Made by a program: the position numbers and the translations under genes. A stretch of 64,000 nucleotides of DNA from an uncultured Desulfobulbus sp. (lineage in GTDB: Bacteria > Desulfobacterota > Desulfobulbia > Desulfobulbales > Desulfobulbaceae), in contig NZ_OY760916.1 in NCBI RefSeq assembly GCF_963664075.1, positions 2,420,001-2,484,000 on the forward strand, in the 5' to 3' direction. Shown here one piece after another: positions 27,759 through 37,285 of this stretch. The notes beneath the pieces are model-generated. The model saw only the letters and a program-made list of their open reading frames with translations. It was not told the DNA's origin and did no database searches. The stretch's first letter is position 1, and every line of letters starts with the position of its first letter.

Positions 27759-28997
27759 TTACATTGAGCGCCCAAACTTTAGAATATTCTTTGGAATCGT
27801 CATGGAAGTATCAGGCTGAACCCAGTCATGCCCTCGATCAACACAGGGGAGGTACACCAAATGGACCATGGTCTCGGTGAGACGCACCTGGGGGAGATGG
27901 GGGTAGATATTTTTGGCACTTGCAGTGCAAGTAGCCAACATGACTTTCACGGCCTGCCTCGCCTCGTTTGCAGGCAACGTGACCGGAAAACGGTTTGCTA
28001 CAGAGCTCCCCTTCTCAGGACAGAGCAGCCATTGCCCCAAGGTGACCTGACGCCCGGCCTGAAGAAAATTTTTGGGCCGTAACTTCATTGCTGGCATCCA
28101 AAAACTCATGGCCCGCTCCCGCCATCTGGGGCGTGGCAGCATGGGCTGATTGGTCCGGATGATAAAATCTGCAAAACTATAGATGGAAAGTACAGGAATA
28201 TGGGCCGTAATTTTCCAGAATGGTAGATAGAGATGTGCCTCTTTTCCTCCCGGCTGTTGATACCAGTCGATACGGGTAAACCCCTCACTCCCGAGACTCC
28301 AGGCTGTATCACAGGTATCGCAAAGCAGCACCTGGCTGTTCCCGGCGCCCTCCATCATATCCCCGCAGTGAGGGCATGTACTGGCTTTAAACTGGACTGC
28401 CCAAGAACCGCTATACGGTTTGCCTTTGACCAGATAATCGGCTAAATGGGTCATATCTCCCAACCGGTAGCCATTAATCGCATCTCTCAGCTCACTGTCA
28501 GCAAGGGCGATGGGAAGATAAATATAACTCAGACTTTCACCGATATAGGCACGGTGATAAAATCCCAGTTTGTGCATGGCATCAAGCTCACCGACTGAAG
28601 CTGCCTTTTCCAGGATGGTATTGGCGCGAATGGACTGCGGCAGATAGCGGTTGAGCTCTTCAGGAGCTAGCCGGTGTAAGCCCATGGCCTGAGGGCGTAG
28701 TCCCAAGGATGGGGGCAGACCTGGCATGGGAGTGGCCACCTGCGTGGTATCGATGATTCGGTGCTCTATTCCCTGATCTGAAACAAGAAAAATGGTGCCC
28801 TTAAAACGCAGGTAGGGCGCAAAAAGCATCCCCTCTCCTCTCTCCTTCTGGGCATAGGGCAGCACATAACGAAATGGTCCCTGAGCTTGTAACACATTGC
28901 AACTTCCGCAATAGTCACAATGTAAAACCTGATCTGACTCAGTAAAATTTGCAGGAGCCCCACACTGGGGGCAACCTTGTGCTACAGGATAATTCAT
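27759..28997 (-). CDS. Zinc-ribbon protein paired with an SPFH gene
   Basis: 412 residues with two CxxC...CxxC zinc ribbons: CPQCGAP...CDYCGSC at residues 9-33 and CPHCGDM...CDTCDTA near 208-232. No transmembrane helix is obvious. The regions between (e.g. FRYVLPYAQKERGEGMLFAP, AHLYLPFWKITAHIPV) are predicted beta-rich and are not assigned to a known enzyme family. The gene follows the SPFH gene after 22 bp in the same orientation. In Bacillus subtilis an SPFH protein with zinc ribbons (YdjI) is encoded with a zinc-ribbon protein (YdjG) and a PspA homologue, so a membrane-stress role is a reasonable guess. No PspA is present here. Confidence 0.65.
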   Translation of the reverse strand: MNYPVAQGCPQCGAPANFTESDQVLHCDYCGSCNVLQAQGPFRYVLPYAQKERGEGMLFAPYLRFKGTIFLVSDQGIEHRIIDTTQVATPMPGLPPSLGLRPQAMGLHRLAPEELNRYLPQSIRANTILEKAASVGELDAMHKLGFYHRAYIGESLSYIYLPIALADSELRDAINGYRLGDMTHLADYLVKGKPYSGSWAVQFKASTCPHCGDMMEGAGNSQVLLCDTCDTAWSLGSEGFTRIDWYQQPGGKEAHLYLPFWKITAHIPVLSIYSFADFIIRTNQPMLPRPRWRERAMSFWMPAMKLRPKNFLQAGRQVTLGQWLLCPEKGSSVANRFPVTLPANEARQAVKVMLATCTASAKNIYPHLPQVRLTETMVHLVYLPCVDRGHDWVQPDTSMTIPKNILKFGRSM

Positions 28998-29019
28998 CTC
29001 ACAGGGCCAAGACTGTAGC

Positions 29020-30147
29020 TTAGCTCAGCTTATCGCCGCACTGGTTGCAAAACAGGGCTCCAGGCAGGTTGGTCGTCCCGCAATGCGGACAAAGTATCTC
29101 TGGGGTACGCTCTTCGGTTCGCTGACCGCACCGTGGACAGAAAAGAGCATTGGGAGGCAAGTTTTTCCCGCAATTTGCACACTCCTGGCTTACGAGTTGC
29201 TGATGTCCGCAAAAGGGGCAGAAACGTGCCTTGATCGGAATGAGATTCTCACATTCCTGACAGGGGACCTCATTTTGGCTGGTACGTACGGCCTTGCCTG
29301 GTTGGGGTTGTAGCTGGCCAAACATGGCCGGCATCATCATTCCCAAGCCAAGACCCATTCCGGCACCAGCCTCCCCCCCTGCCCCGGCAGCCTTTTCCAT
29401 GGCCATAGCGGCCTTCATCCGCACAAAATTATCCATATCTTTGACAAGAGCAAGCCGTGAACGATCATCTATAGCCTGCTGCACTTCCTCGGGTGGAGTA
29501 ATGGAGGTTATGTACAAGGCATCAAGAGCGAGCCCCAAACGGGCAAAATCCAGCTCCAAGCGTTTTTTCAACCCTGCTCCAATCTCATCGAAGCTGCCGG
29601 GCAAATCAAAGAGCGAACGAAGATTTTCCCCCAGATAGTCATTAAAGCGGGAAATAATTACCTTACGCAAAAAATCCTCAACCTCTTCGGTGGTAAAGCG
29701 TCCCATGGTGCCGGCCAGAGTGTTAATGAGCAGGACCGGCTGCACAATACGGATATTAAAGATGCCGTGGGCTCGAAGCCGGACCAACCCTAATTCCACA
29801 TCACGAAAAGCGATTGGGTCACGGGTTCCCCATTTAAGATTGGGAAAGACCTTGAGGTTTACAAAAAACACCTCGGCGCGCAGCGGGCTTGTGCCTCCCC
29901 AGGGGGCGGAGAGGATTTTGGTGAGTATAGGAATATTCCCGGTTTTCAACGTATGTCGCCCAGCACCGTAGGCGTCACAGGCTTTTCCCTTATAAAAGAG
30001 AACTGCGGCCTGGGACTCGCGAACGGTGAGCTGGGCGCCAAATTTAATTTCCCCTGAACCCTGCTCCGGCAATCGATGTAGAAGTTCCCGGCCGCTCTCA
30101 TCAAACCATTCCAGAGATTCCAGTACGAATATATTATTTACGCCCAT
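29020..30147 (-). CDS. SPFH-domain protein with C-terminal zinc ribbons (YdjI / virion-core-like)
   Basis: 375 residues. The N-terminal 260 are an SPFH/band-7 domain of the YdjI type (GSGEIKFGAQLTVRESQAAVLF, AGRHTLKTGNIPIL, FTTEEVEDFLRKVIISRFND, LDALYITSITPPEEVQQAI). A Gly/Ala/Met-rich linker (GAGGEAGAGMGLGLGMMMP) leads to a C-terminal array of three zinc ribbons (CQECENL...CPFCGHQ, CANCGKN...CPRCGQR, CPHCGTT...CNQCGDK). SPFH proteins form oligomeric membrane-associated scaffolds; the ribbons probably recruit a partner such as the zinc-ribbon protein encoded next. CGGAG lies 7 bp before the ATG. Confidence 0.82.
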   Translation of the reverse strand: MGVNNIFVLESLEWFDESGRELLHRLPEQGSGEIKFGAQLTVRESQAAVLFYKGKACDAYGAGRHTLKTGNIPILTKILSAPWGGTSPLRAEVFFVNLKVFPNLKWGTRDPIAFRDVELGLVRLRAHGIFNIRIVQPVLLINTLAGTMGRFTTEEVEDFLRKVIISRFNDYLGENLRSLFDLPGSFDEIGAGLKKRLELDFARLGLALDALYITSITPPEEVQQAIDDRSRLALVKDMDNFVRMKAAMAMEKAAGAGGEAGAGMGLGLGMMMPAMFGQLQPQPGKAVRTSQNEVPCQECENLIPIKARFCPFCGHQQLVSQECANCGKNLPPNALFCPRCGQRTEERTPEILCPHCGTTNLPGALFCNQCGDKLS

Positions 30148-30343
30148 TGTTTACTCCGATAATGGATAATGGTGAGAAACATGAGTATTTCATGAATCAC
30201 AGATACAAGGTATTTGCTACGACCGGTAAGCGTATTATAGTGGTTTGATCAGCTTCGGTAAAAATGTTTTCTCAGGATACGTATTCCTCTGAGCAATGCC
30301 TGAGATTCACCAATAGAACACTTCTCTGCAACGGCAAAAAAGA

Positions 30344-30691
30344 ATGGATTTTCAAGACGAATGGACGCTGGAATCCGCATTGGAGATTCTCCAGCACCCG
30401 ACAGTGGACAGTAAAATATGGGCTGAGGCGGTGGAATGGTTACTGATCTTTGGCCCACCTGAAATCCAGGAACTCTTACAGAATGCCAGTGGGCATGCCA
30501 CCAAGGAGAGTTTCCCCGAGCTGACCCCTCAAGGCTATGGCCCCGATGGAACTCCCTGCTACGATATCAGCGAGTTGGCGGCAAGCCTTGGGATCAGCGA
30601 AGAAGAAGCTCAAGAGAAATTGCAGGAGATGGAGGCCAAGCACGGTATTCAACACGGTTTTAGTGATGGTGATACCAGCACCTTACAATAA
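30344..30691 (+). CDS. Small conserved hypothetical protein
   Basis: 115 residues, acidic, no signal peptide. It starts MDFQDEWTLESALEILQHPT. The C-terminal part DISELAASLGISEEEAQEKLQEMEAKHG looks like a short helix-turn-helix or helical hairpin. No ribosome-binding site stands out. It lies between the divergent SPFH gene and the convergent PFK-2-like gene. I do not recognise a family, and a small regulatory or adaptor protein is only a guess. Confidence 0.55.
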   Translation: MDFQDEWTLESALEILQHPTVDSKIWAEAVEWLLIFGPPEIQELLQNASGHATKESFPELTPQGYGPDGTPCYDISELAASLGISEEEAQEKLQEMEAKHGIQHGFSDGDTSTLQ

Positions 30692-30746
30692 TTGAACCAC
30701 CGCCGAACAAGGGACCTAGTCAAACAAACAGCAATAACTCAGTGAT

Positions 30747-31958
30747 TTAATAAGGGACCAACTCAAAAAGCCGCTTATGCGGATCAATCTGAATGTGGTA
30801 GTAGCGGTCCTGGGGCATGTAAATGTAGGGGATTTCTTCTTCCTGGCGGGTGAGAAAAGATGAAAGAATCATCCGATTGACCGCGCGGTGGCCGACAATC
30901 ATGATATTTTCATCATAGTTGTTAAGAAAGAAGACCTTTTTCAGCCCTCGATGAACCCGATCTTCCATGGTCTTATACCCTTCACCATCGGGGTAGATGT
31001 AGCGGTACTTATTGGGCCCTCGAGCCCTGGCCACATGGGGCATGTTCCGCCGAATCTCCTCATAGGTCATCCCCTCACAGACACCTGCATGGATTTCGTT
31101 AAACTCGGGCAGGGCAATGATGGAGCAGGAATCTTGACGCTCTGCAATCGGAGAGGCGGTCTGCAAGGTGCGGACGTAGTTACTGGTAAAAATGATAGGA
31201 ATGCGAACCGTGGCAAAATGCGCAGCCAGGGAGTTTGCCTGAGCCTGGCCCTTATCGGTAAGTTCGGAGTCTCCACCAATGCGATCTTCCCGGTTAAACA
31301 CGGTCTCTCCGTGGCGAACAAGAAAGAGATTGCGCACTACCCGAGTGGTGATCACGTCTCGGATGCGATCATAATAGGGCAGGATATCGGTAATCTGCAC
31401 CTGAAGGATACAGTTATCAAAGCTATCAATCAGAATACGATTCGCCTCGGTATCCAGGGGCTCATAAATAGATTCGTAATACTTGATCCGTTTCGTAAAA
31501 CTCTCAAGAGCCTGTTCTGTACTCAGGTGACGAAATTCTTTCAGGCGAGCCTTACGCTCCAGGTTGGCCTCCAGGGCCTCCTCATCGGCGTTGAGGCATT
31601 CGATATAACACATAGGAATATCAGGAAAAGCCGTAGCCAGTCGACGCCTTCGCTCGCGAGTCACATTGGAGGCATCCATAATCGCGACATTGCCGCCTTC
31701 TTCCAAAAAGGCCTGCGCCTGTTCGATATTGATCCGGGAAATACGTTCTCTCAGTTCTTTGCCACGCTCGTTACTGGGCGAGAAAAATTCTGAAGAAGAG
31801 TTGTCTTCTCCGGTATCAAGCTTGCGCCTGAGTTCGCCGTTATTGAAAATTCGTACCCGTATTCCATCCAGTTCTAGGGTACGGCCCAGTTTTTTTGCCA
31901 TGGTCGATTTTCCCCGAGCGGGCAAGCCAACCATCACCAGCACCAGTTTCCCTCGCAT
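30747..31958 (-). CDS. Bifunctional 6-phosphofructo-2-kinase/fructose-2,6-bisphosphatase-like protein
   Basis: 403 residues with both halves of the eukaryotic-type enzyme. The N-terminal P-loop kinase has VMVGLPARGKSTMAKKLGR (Walker A), FNNGELRR and AIMDASNVTRERRRRL. The C-terminal histidine-phosphatase domain has LFLVRHGETVFN (catalytic His), EIHAGVCEGMTYEEI (Glu) and IMIVGHRAVNRM (second His). In eukaryotes the pair makes and breaks fructose-2,6-bisphosphate, a glycolytic regulator. The bacterial role is not established, and a kinase/phosphatase on another sugar phosphate is possible. GGAGG lies 6 bp before the ATG. It stands alone. Confidence 0.85.
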   Translation of the reverse strand: MRGKLVLVMVGLPARGKSTMAKKLGRTLELDGIRVRIFNNGELRRKLDTGEDNSSSEFFSPSNERGKELRERISRINIEQAQAFLEEGGNVAIMDASNVTRERRRRLATAFPDIPMCYIECLNADEEALEANLERKARLKEFRHLSTEQALESFTKRIKYYESIYEPLDTEANRILIDSFDNCILQVQITDILPYYDRIRDVITTRVVRNLFLVRHGETVFNREDRIGGDSELTDKGQAQANSLAAHFATVRIPIIFTSNYVRTLQTASPIAERQDSCSIIALPEFNEIHAGVCEGMTYEEIRRNMPHVARARGPNKYRYIYPDGEGYKTMEDRVHRGLKKVFFLNNYDENIMIVGHRAVNRMILSSFLTRQEEEIPYIYMPQDRYYHIQIDPHKRLFELVPY

Positions 31959-32555
31959 TGCTGCCTCCGAAGTCGTTGATGAGTGTATTTGTTGGTATTG
32001 TACGTATTGCCTAAAAAAATTGCAGGATTATTTTCATCAACATTCAATAAGGGTTACTGCCCCATACTCTCGTTCTTTCTTTCATGGTAATTCTCCTGCT
32101 TGCCGAGAAAAAGTTACTCTATGATTGTCCGCTTCTGCTTGCGTTCAGCCCTGCTTTACGATAGCTTGCTCCCCGGGCTTTTTATCCGTTCAGACAGCTT
32201 TAGGTTCAAAGTTGCAGACAATGCAGTAGAGTAGACTCTATAAAGTCGAAAAATACTGGAACAGATGCCGTTATTTGGGCTGATGAGTAGTCATCATGTT
32301 GCTGAAATTATGCTTCAATTTCTTTTATTACAAAAGACTGCTTCGGATAATTTTCATCCCATTACGACAAAATGTTTCTGAGAACTCCGGGCTCAATGTT
32401 TGAGCTCGCAATGCCTCATATATTTCCTTCTTTCGCTGGTTCGGCATTGCAATACACCACCATGTGGGTGGTGGATGGCTTTTGGGGCGTTGTATAGCCC
32501 CACGTGTTTTCAGCACGAGCCATTGTCTTCGAACTCGAAAAAACATGGCACAACC
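31959..32555. other. Intergenic region between divergent genes
   Basis: About 600 bp separating the PFK-2-like gene (minus) and pepN (plus). It must hold both promoters, but none stands out clearly. The open frames that cross it (one plus-strand frame is antisense to the PFK-2-like gene) lack start signals and family features. I see no RNA gene or repeat in it. Confidence 0.5.
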
Positions 32556-35192
32556 ATGACCGCACAAAAAAAAGAAACCTTTCTTAAAGATTATACGCCT
32601 CCAGCGTACCTGATCGACTCTATTCACCTTCGGGTTGAGCTCTCACCAAACGCCACCGCGGTTGAGTCCAGGTTACAGGTTCGCCCCAACAATACGCACA
32701 ACGCCCCTCTCGAATTAAACGGTGAGCGGCTTGAACTGGTTGGAGTTGAACTTAACGGCATCCAACTGGCAGCGGATCAGTTCAACTTCAGCGATGACCT
32801 GCTCACGATCCCAAACGTTCCCCTGGAACCTTTTGAGCTCACAGTACATACGCAAATTGATCCCACAGGGAACACTGCGCTTGAAGGTTTATATCGTTCT
32901 TCAGGAAACTACTGCACCCAGTGTGAAGCGGAGGGTTTTCGAACCATCACCTGTTTTCCGGACCGCCCAGATGTGATGAGTGTCTTCACCACCACCATCA
33001 TTGCCGATAAAGCTGCCTGCCCGGTGATGCTCTCCAATGGAAACCTGATTGACAGTGGCGATCTGGTAGGTGGCCGTCATTACGCTACCTGGCACGATCC
33101 CTTTCCCAAGCCCTGCTACCTCTTTGCCCTGGTTGCTGGCGACTTGGTGAAAATCAGCGATACCTTTACCACCCGTTCCGGACGCGAGGTAGGGCTGCAT
33201 ATTTATGTAGAGGAGCGTAACCGCGAAAAATGCGGTCATGCCATGCGCGCCCTGCAAAAATCAATGCGCTGGGACGAGGAACGATTTGGCCGTGAGTACG
33301 ACCTGGATCTCTTCATGATTGTCGCCGTGGATGATTTCAACATGGGGGCCATGGAGAATAAAGGCCTCAATGTCTTTAATTCCAAATATGTGTTAGCTCT
33401 TCCTGAAACAGCCACCGATGTGGACTATGAGGGAATCGAAGGCGTAATTGCCCACGAGTACTTTCATAACTGGACAGGAAATCGTATCACCTGCCGAGAC
33501 TGGTTTCAGCTCAGCCTCAAAGAAGGATTGACCGTTTTTCGAGATCAGGAATTTACCGCTGATATGATCTCACGCCCGGTCAAACGGATTCAGGATGCCA
33601 ACATTATTCGCTCCTTTCAATTTCGTGAAGACTCCGGTCCCATGGCCCACCCGGTTCGCCCCCCCTCCTTCGTGGAAATCAACAACTTCTACACCCTGAC
33701 GGTATACAACAAAGGTGCTGAAGTCATTCGTATGCTCCATACCCTGTTAGGGCCCGATACCTTTCGCCGAGGGATGGATATTTATTTTGAACGCTATGAT
33801 GGTCAGGCTGTAACCTGTGATGACTTTGTCAGTTCCATGGAGGCTGCCTGGGGTAAAGATTTGACCCAGTTCAAACGTTGGTATGCCCAGGCTGGAACTC
33901 CTGAACTCAGGGTTGAAACAGAATACAATCCCGAAAAAAAGCAACTGGTACTCACGGTTGGACAGTACTGTCCCCCCACACGTGAGGCACAGGAAAAACT
34001 GCCTTTCACCATGCCACTTGCCGTAGGACTCCTTGATGAGGAAGGCCTGCCCATCCCGGTAGGGACTGGTCGCACTGCGACCACCAGTGTGCTCATGCTG
34101 TCTGAGGAACGACAGCGCTTTACCTTTGACAACATTCCCAGCAAGCCAACCGTTTCCTTTTTGCGCAACTTCTCAGCTCCGGTCAAGGTGCGTTTTGAGC
34201 AGAGCGAAGAAGAACTGAGCAGAATGATGGCCTTTGACTCTGACCCCTTCAACCGCTGGGATGCCGGGCAAAAACTGGCCCTACGTTATCTCCTTGAACA
34301 GATTGATCATTTCCGTCAAGGACAAATAATCAGCGTTGATGAGCGGTTACTTGCAGGTATGCGAAACCTGCTTTTGGATCGCAACTCGGATCAGGCATTT
34401 CTCGCCATGGCCATGGCGCTGCCCTCGGAGAACTGGATCAGCCAACAAATGGAGATTATCGATCCGGTTGCGGTCTACAGTGTGCGCCAACAGTTTCGGG
34501 CCCTGATCGCTCAAACCCTGCGCATTGATATGGTGAAGTGCTATGACAGCCTGCACTCAACGGCCCCTTATCGTTACAGTGCTCACGAGGCAGGACGCCG
34601 TTCACTGCGCAACCTCTGCCTGGCTTACCTGACTGCTCCGACGCTTGCTGGTGAGTTGGAACCCTGCCTGCTCCAGCGCGGCAAGAACCAATACAAACAG
34701 GCCGATAATATGACCGATACCATCGCGGCGCTTGGCTGCGTGGTCAATGCTGATCTGTCCACCGGTCAGGAATTACTGGCTGACTTCCATGGCAAATGGC
34801 AGAAGGATCCATTGGTTATGGATAAATGGCTGATTCTCCAGGCTGGCTGCACCCTGCCTGGCACTTTGGATCGGGTTAAGGAGCTGACCACCCATCCGAG
34901 TTTTACCTATAAAAACCCCAATAAGGTTCGTTCGCTCATATCCACCTTCTGTGCAACCAACCATGCCCAGTTCCACGCAGCCGATGGCTCAGGATATGCT
35001 TTTTTAGGGGATCAGATCTGCCTGCTTGACGAGCTCAACCCGCAGATTGCCTCACGGATGATCACCCCGCTGACCCAGTGGCGCCGCTACGATAGCGGGC
35101 GCCAGCAGCTCATCTGTGAACAGCTCAAACGCATTGGCGATCAGCCCAAGCTCTCCGATGACGTGAAGGAGATTGTTGAGCGTTCCTTGTAA
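32556..35192 (+). CDS. pepN: Aminopeptidase N (M1 zinc metallopeptidase)
   Basis: 878 residues from the ATG at 32556, the length of proteobacterial PepN. The open frame's 52 extra N-terminal residues are not family-like and are excluded. The substrate-binding motif GAMENKGLN lies near residue 264 and the zinc site HEYFHNWTGNRIT near 299-303, with the third ligand Glu about 19 residues later (LKEGLTVFRDQEF). The C-terminal helical domain is complete (ending DDVKEIVERSL). This cytoplasmic enzyme removes N-terminal residues from peptides. It is monocistronic, and a weak hairpin follows the stop. Confidence 0.92.
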   Translation: MTAQKKETFLKDYTPPAYLIDSIHLRVELSPNATAVESRLQVRPNNTHNAPLELNGERLELVGVELNGIQLAADQFNFSDDLLTIPNVPLEPFELTVHTQIDPTGNTALEGLYRSSGNYCTQCEAEGFRTITCFPDRPDVMSVFTTTIIADKAACPVMLSNGNLIDSGDLVGGRHYATWHDPFPKPCYLFALVAGDLVKISDTFTTRSGREVGLHIYVEERNREKCGHAMRALQKSMRWDEERFGREYDLDLFMIVAVDDFNMGAMENKGLNVFNSKYVLALPETATDVDYEGIEGVIAHEYFHNWTGNRITCRDWFQLSLKEGLTVFRDQEFTADMISRPVKRIQDANIIRSFQFREDSGPMAHPVRPPSFVEINNFYTLTVYNKGAEVIRMLHTLLGPDTFRRGMDIYFERYDGQAVTCDDFVSSMEAAWGKDLTQFKRWYAQAGTPELRVETEYNPEKKQLVLTVGQYCPPTREAQEKLPFTMPLAVGLLDEEGLPIPVGTGRTATTSVLMLSEERQRFTFDNIPSKPTVSFLRNFSAPVKVRFEQSEEELSRMMAFDSDPFNRWDAGQKLALRYLLEQIDHFRQGQIISVDERLLAGMRNLLLDRNSDQAFLAMAMALPSENWISQQMEIIDPVAVYSVRQQFRALIAQTLRIDMVKCYDSLHSTAPYRYSAHEAGRRSLRNLCLAYLTAPTLAGELEPCLLQRGKNQYKQADNMTDTIAALGCVVNADLSTGQELLADFHGKWQKDPLVMDKWLILQAGCTLPGTLDRVKELTTHPSFTYKNPNKVRSLISTFCATNHAQFHAADGSGYAFLGDQICLLDELNPQIASRMITPLTQWRRYDSGRQQLICEQLKRIGDQPKLSDDVKEIVERSL

Positions 35193-35803
35193 TGGAGAGC
35201 ATCACTCGACGATAATGACTCTTCCTCACCACCAATCTCCTTTTCTTGGAGCGTGATTGGCGGTGGGGAAGGCCCCACAACAGTACAGCTGGGTTCATTG
35301 CATTTTTTTTGTGAATTGATGTATACGTTTTCAGATACCAGATCAATGATGTCTGATTCGGAAAAAACTTGTTTGTGAAAGATCCTCAAAAACGATTTTT
35401 ACTGGCAGGATCAAACTGAATCCAGCCACCGGGGTAAACACGTCAAAAGAATCGCTACTCGTCCACACTCCCCTCCCCCAATTGTGCAACCTCGTAACTC
35501 AATGCAACAAGCACAGCAGGAAGCGATCACCCTCAGCATGCCACACCAGGCCCCCTCTAGAGAGCATTCGTCGTTACGGATCCAGAAAATATTGCAGAGG
35601 TTTTGAATGCCCCATTCCTCATCACTTAATTTCATCCCAGTGGCTCTCAAATCGACACTGACACTCTCACAAAATCACGAAAAAACTAGCAACATAAATA
35701 CACTTTATTTAAAGCAAAATAATGTTTTTTAATAAAATTAATCTTGAAGAGTTAGACTGAACAAAGTATTTTTACACAATTTCATTAAAAATTAAAGAAT
35801 ATC
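35193..35803. other. Intergenic region, GC shift
   Basis: No supported gene. Just after pepN, 35226-35268 can fold into an imperfect hairpin (ACCACCAATC / GATTGGCGGTGG, with an inner TCTCC/GGAG pair) without a T-tract. From about 35690 the base composition turns strongly AT-rich and stays so into the next gene, marking the left edge of a foreign-looking segment. Two short minus-strand frames here have no ribosome-binding site or family features. Confidence 0.5.
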
Positions 35804-37219
35804 ATGAACCATACATATTATAGAATAAATAGACCATCCACAAAGATATCACTATTCGCAATAACATTCATTCTTATATTTTTAAATATTTCGAACTGTG
35901 CTTGTAGACAATTGATACGTGATGGAGAAATATATTCTGAAGTAAGCGATTCTTTTACATGTGATGACGAAATTTATTTATCTATAATTTCAACAAATAA
36001 AGACTCGTTTAGAAAAGGAAATGCATCATTCCAAAGATTAATAGGAAAATCGAGAGCTATTCTAAATTTTGAATGTTCAACATTCAAACTAATCAACATA
36101 TCTGGATATCATAACGGGGAAATGGTATACAGTGGAACTTCGAGAGAGAGTGAAAACTGGGAAATTATAGGAAGGAAAATTTCAAATGAACCTCATTCTC
36201 ACAACACAAACTATGCATCTCTAGATAATCTATTTAATAAAGGGAATCAACTTTACAAAAACAAAAAATATGCCAAATCTTTTCCTTGGTTTAAAGACGC
36301 AGCCACTCAGGGCCATGCAAAATCCCAATATAAACTTGGAGTTTTATACTATTACGGACGTGGCGTCTCAGTAAATTACCCAAAGGCGTTACAATGGATT
36401 CGAAAATCGGCAGCTCAGGGAAATGCTGAAGCGGAAAACCACCTCGGTGTTTTATACAATATCGGAAAGACAGTTCCCAAAGACTACAAACTTGCAGCAA
36501 AATGGTACAGAAAGGCAGCAGACCAAGGAGATGCCGATGCACAAAACAATCTAGGAACCTTGTACCAATTTGGCCAAGGCGTTCCCAAAAATATGCAGAA
36601 AGCCAAGGATTTATACGAAAAAGCCATGGCACAGGGACATGAAAAGGCCACAGCGAAATGGTGGGCACTTCAGCCAGACTATCACACGAAAAAACCTACT
36701 CGATCAAACAGCTTAGCTTCAAACGACTCTAGCTCTTTAATAGAGACTCAAAGTAAAGAGCAATATTTATTTATTTTAAAAAATATTCACGACGGCAATT
36801 TTAAAGCCATAAATAAAGATTCTACATATAAGAATTTTTTTGTCGCTTACATTGCTGCATATTCAGACTGGTGCGGATCGAATATAAAAAGCGGAATTAC
36901 AAGGACACGAGAAGAATGGGAAGAAGATCAGTATGGATTTGAACACGGAACAAGATCAAAAACCAGCATAACAATAGAAACTCCCTACATTAAACCATAC
37001 GACACATACACATACGAAATAAAATCCGCCCAATATAAAAAAATGGCCAGCAATTTAGGACAATTTTTAAATGCAAAAAATTGGATAAACGCAGCTCCAA
37101 AGATATTTAACAGTTTCGCTGAATGCAGATTAGTTTTGAACAACCATCTTAACCAGGGCTGCAAATCCAATAACGTCCGAACCACATATAGGAATTTACT
37201 GAAATTTGATAAAAAATAG
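35804..37219 (+). CDS. Exported Sel1-repeat protein, AT-rich
   Basis: 471 residues. An N-terminal hydrophobic segment (about 15-33, ISLFAITFILIFLNIS) suggests export. The middle carries three or more Sel1-type repeats: AKSQYKLGVLYYYGRGVSVNY, AEAENHLGVLYNIGKTVPKDY, ADAQNNLGTLYQFGQGVPKNM. These form an alpha-solenoid for protein interaction. The C-terminal 170 residues, with four Cys, are not recognised. Codon use is strongly A/T-ending, unlike pepN and the bat operon, which indicates recent acquisition. The next gene, a lipoprotein, shares the bias in part and follows after 66 bp. Confidence 0.72.
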   Translation: MNHTYYRINRPSTKISLFAITFILIFLNISNCACRQLIRDGEIYSEVSDSFTCDDEIYLSIISTNKDSFRKGNASFQRLIGKSRAILNFECSTFKLINISGYHNGEMVYSGTSRESENWEIIGRKISNEPHSHNTNYASLDNLFNKGNQLYKNKKYAKSFPWFKDAATQGHAKSQYKLGVLYYYGRGVSVNYPKALQWIRKSAAQGNAEAENHLGVLYNIGKTVPKDYKLAAKWYRKAADQGDADAQNNLGTLYQFGQGVPKNMQKAKDLYEKAMAQGHEKATAKWWALQPDYHTKKPTRSNSLASNDSSSLIETQSKEQYLFILKNIHDGNFKAINKDSTYKNFFVAYIAAYSDWCGSNIKSGITRTREEWEEDQYGFEHGTRSKTSITIETPYIKPYDTYTYEIKSAQYKKMASNLGQFLNAKNWINAAPKIFNSFAECRLVLNNHLNQGCKSNNVRTTYRNLLKFDKK

Positions 37220-37285
37220 TCCCCATCGAAAATATTTTATGCATAGATTTATTATGAACGATTAATTTATTTCAGGATATATCAC

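Noticed and set aside
31666..32124. 152-codon plus-strand frame
   Set aside because: Mostly antisense to the PFK-2-like gene; no start signal or family motif.
35141..35650. Two minus-strand frames between pepN and the Sel1 gene
   Set aside because: No ribosome-binding sites, atypical composition, and one overlaps the pepN 3' end.
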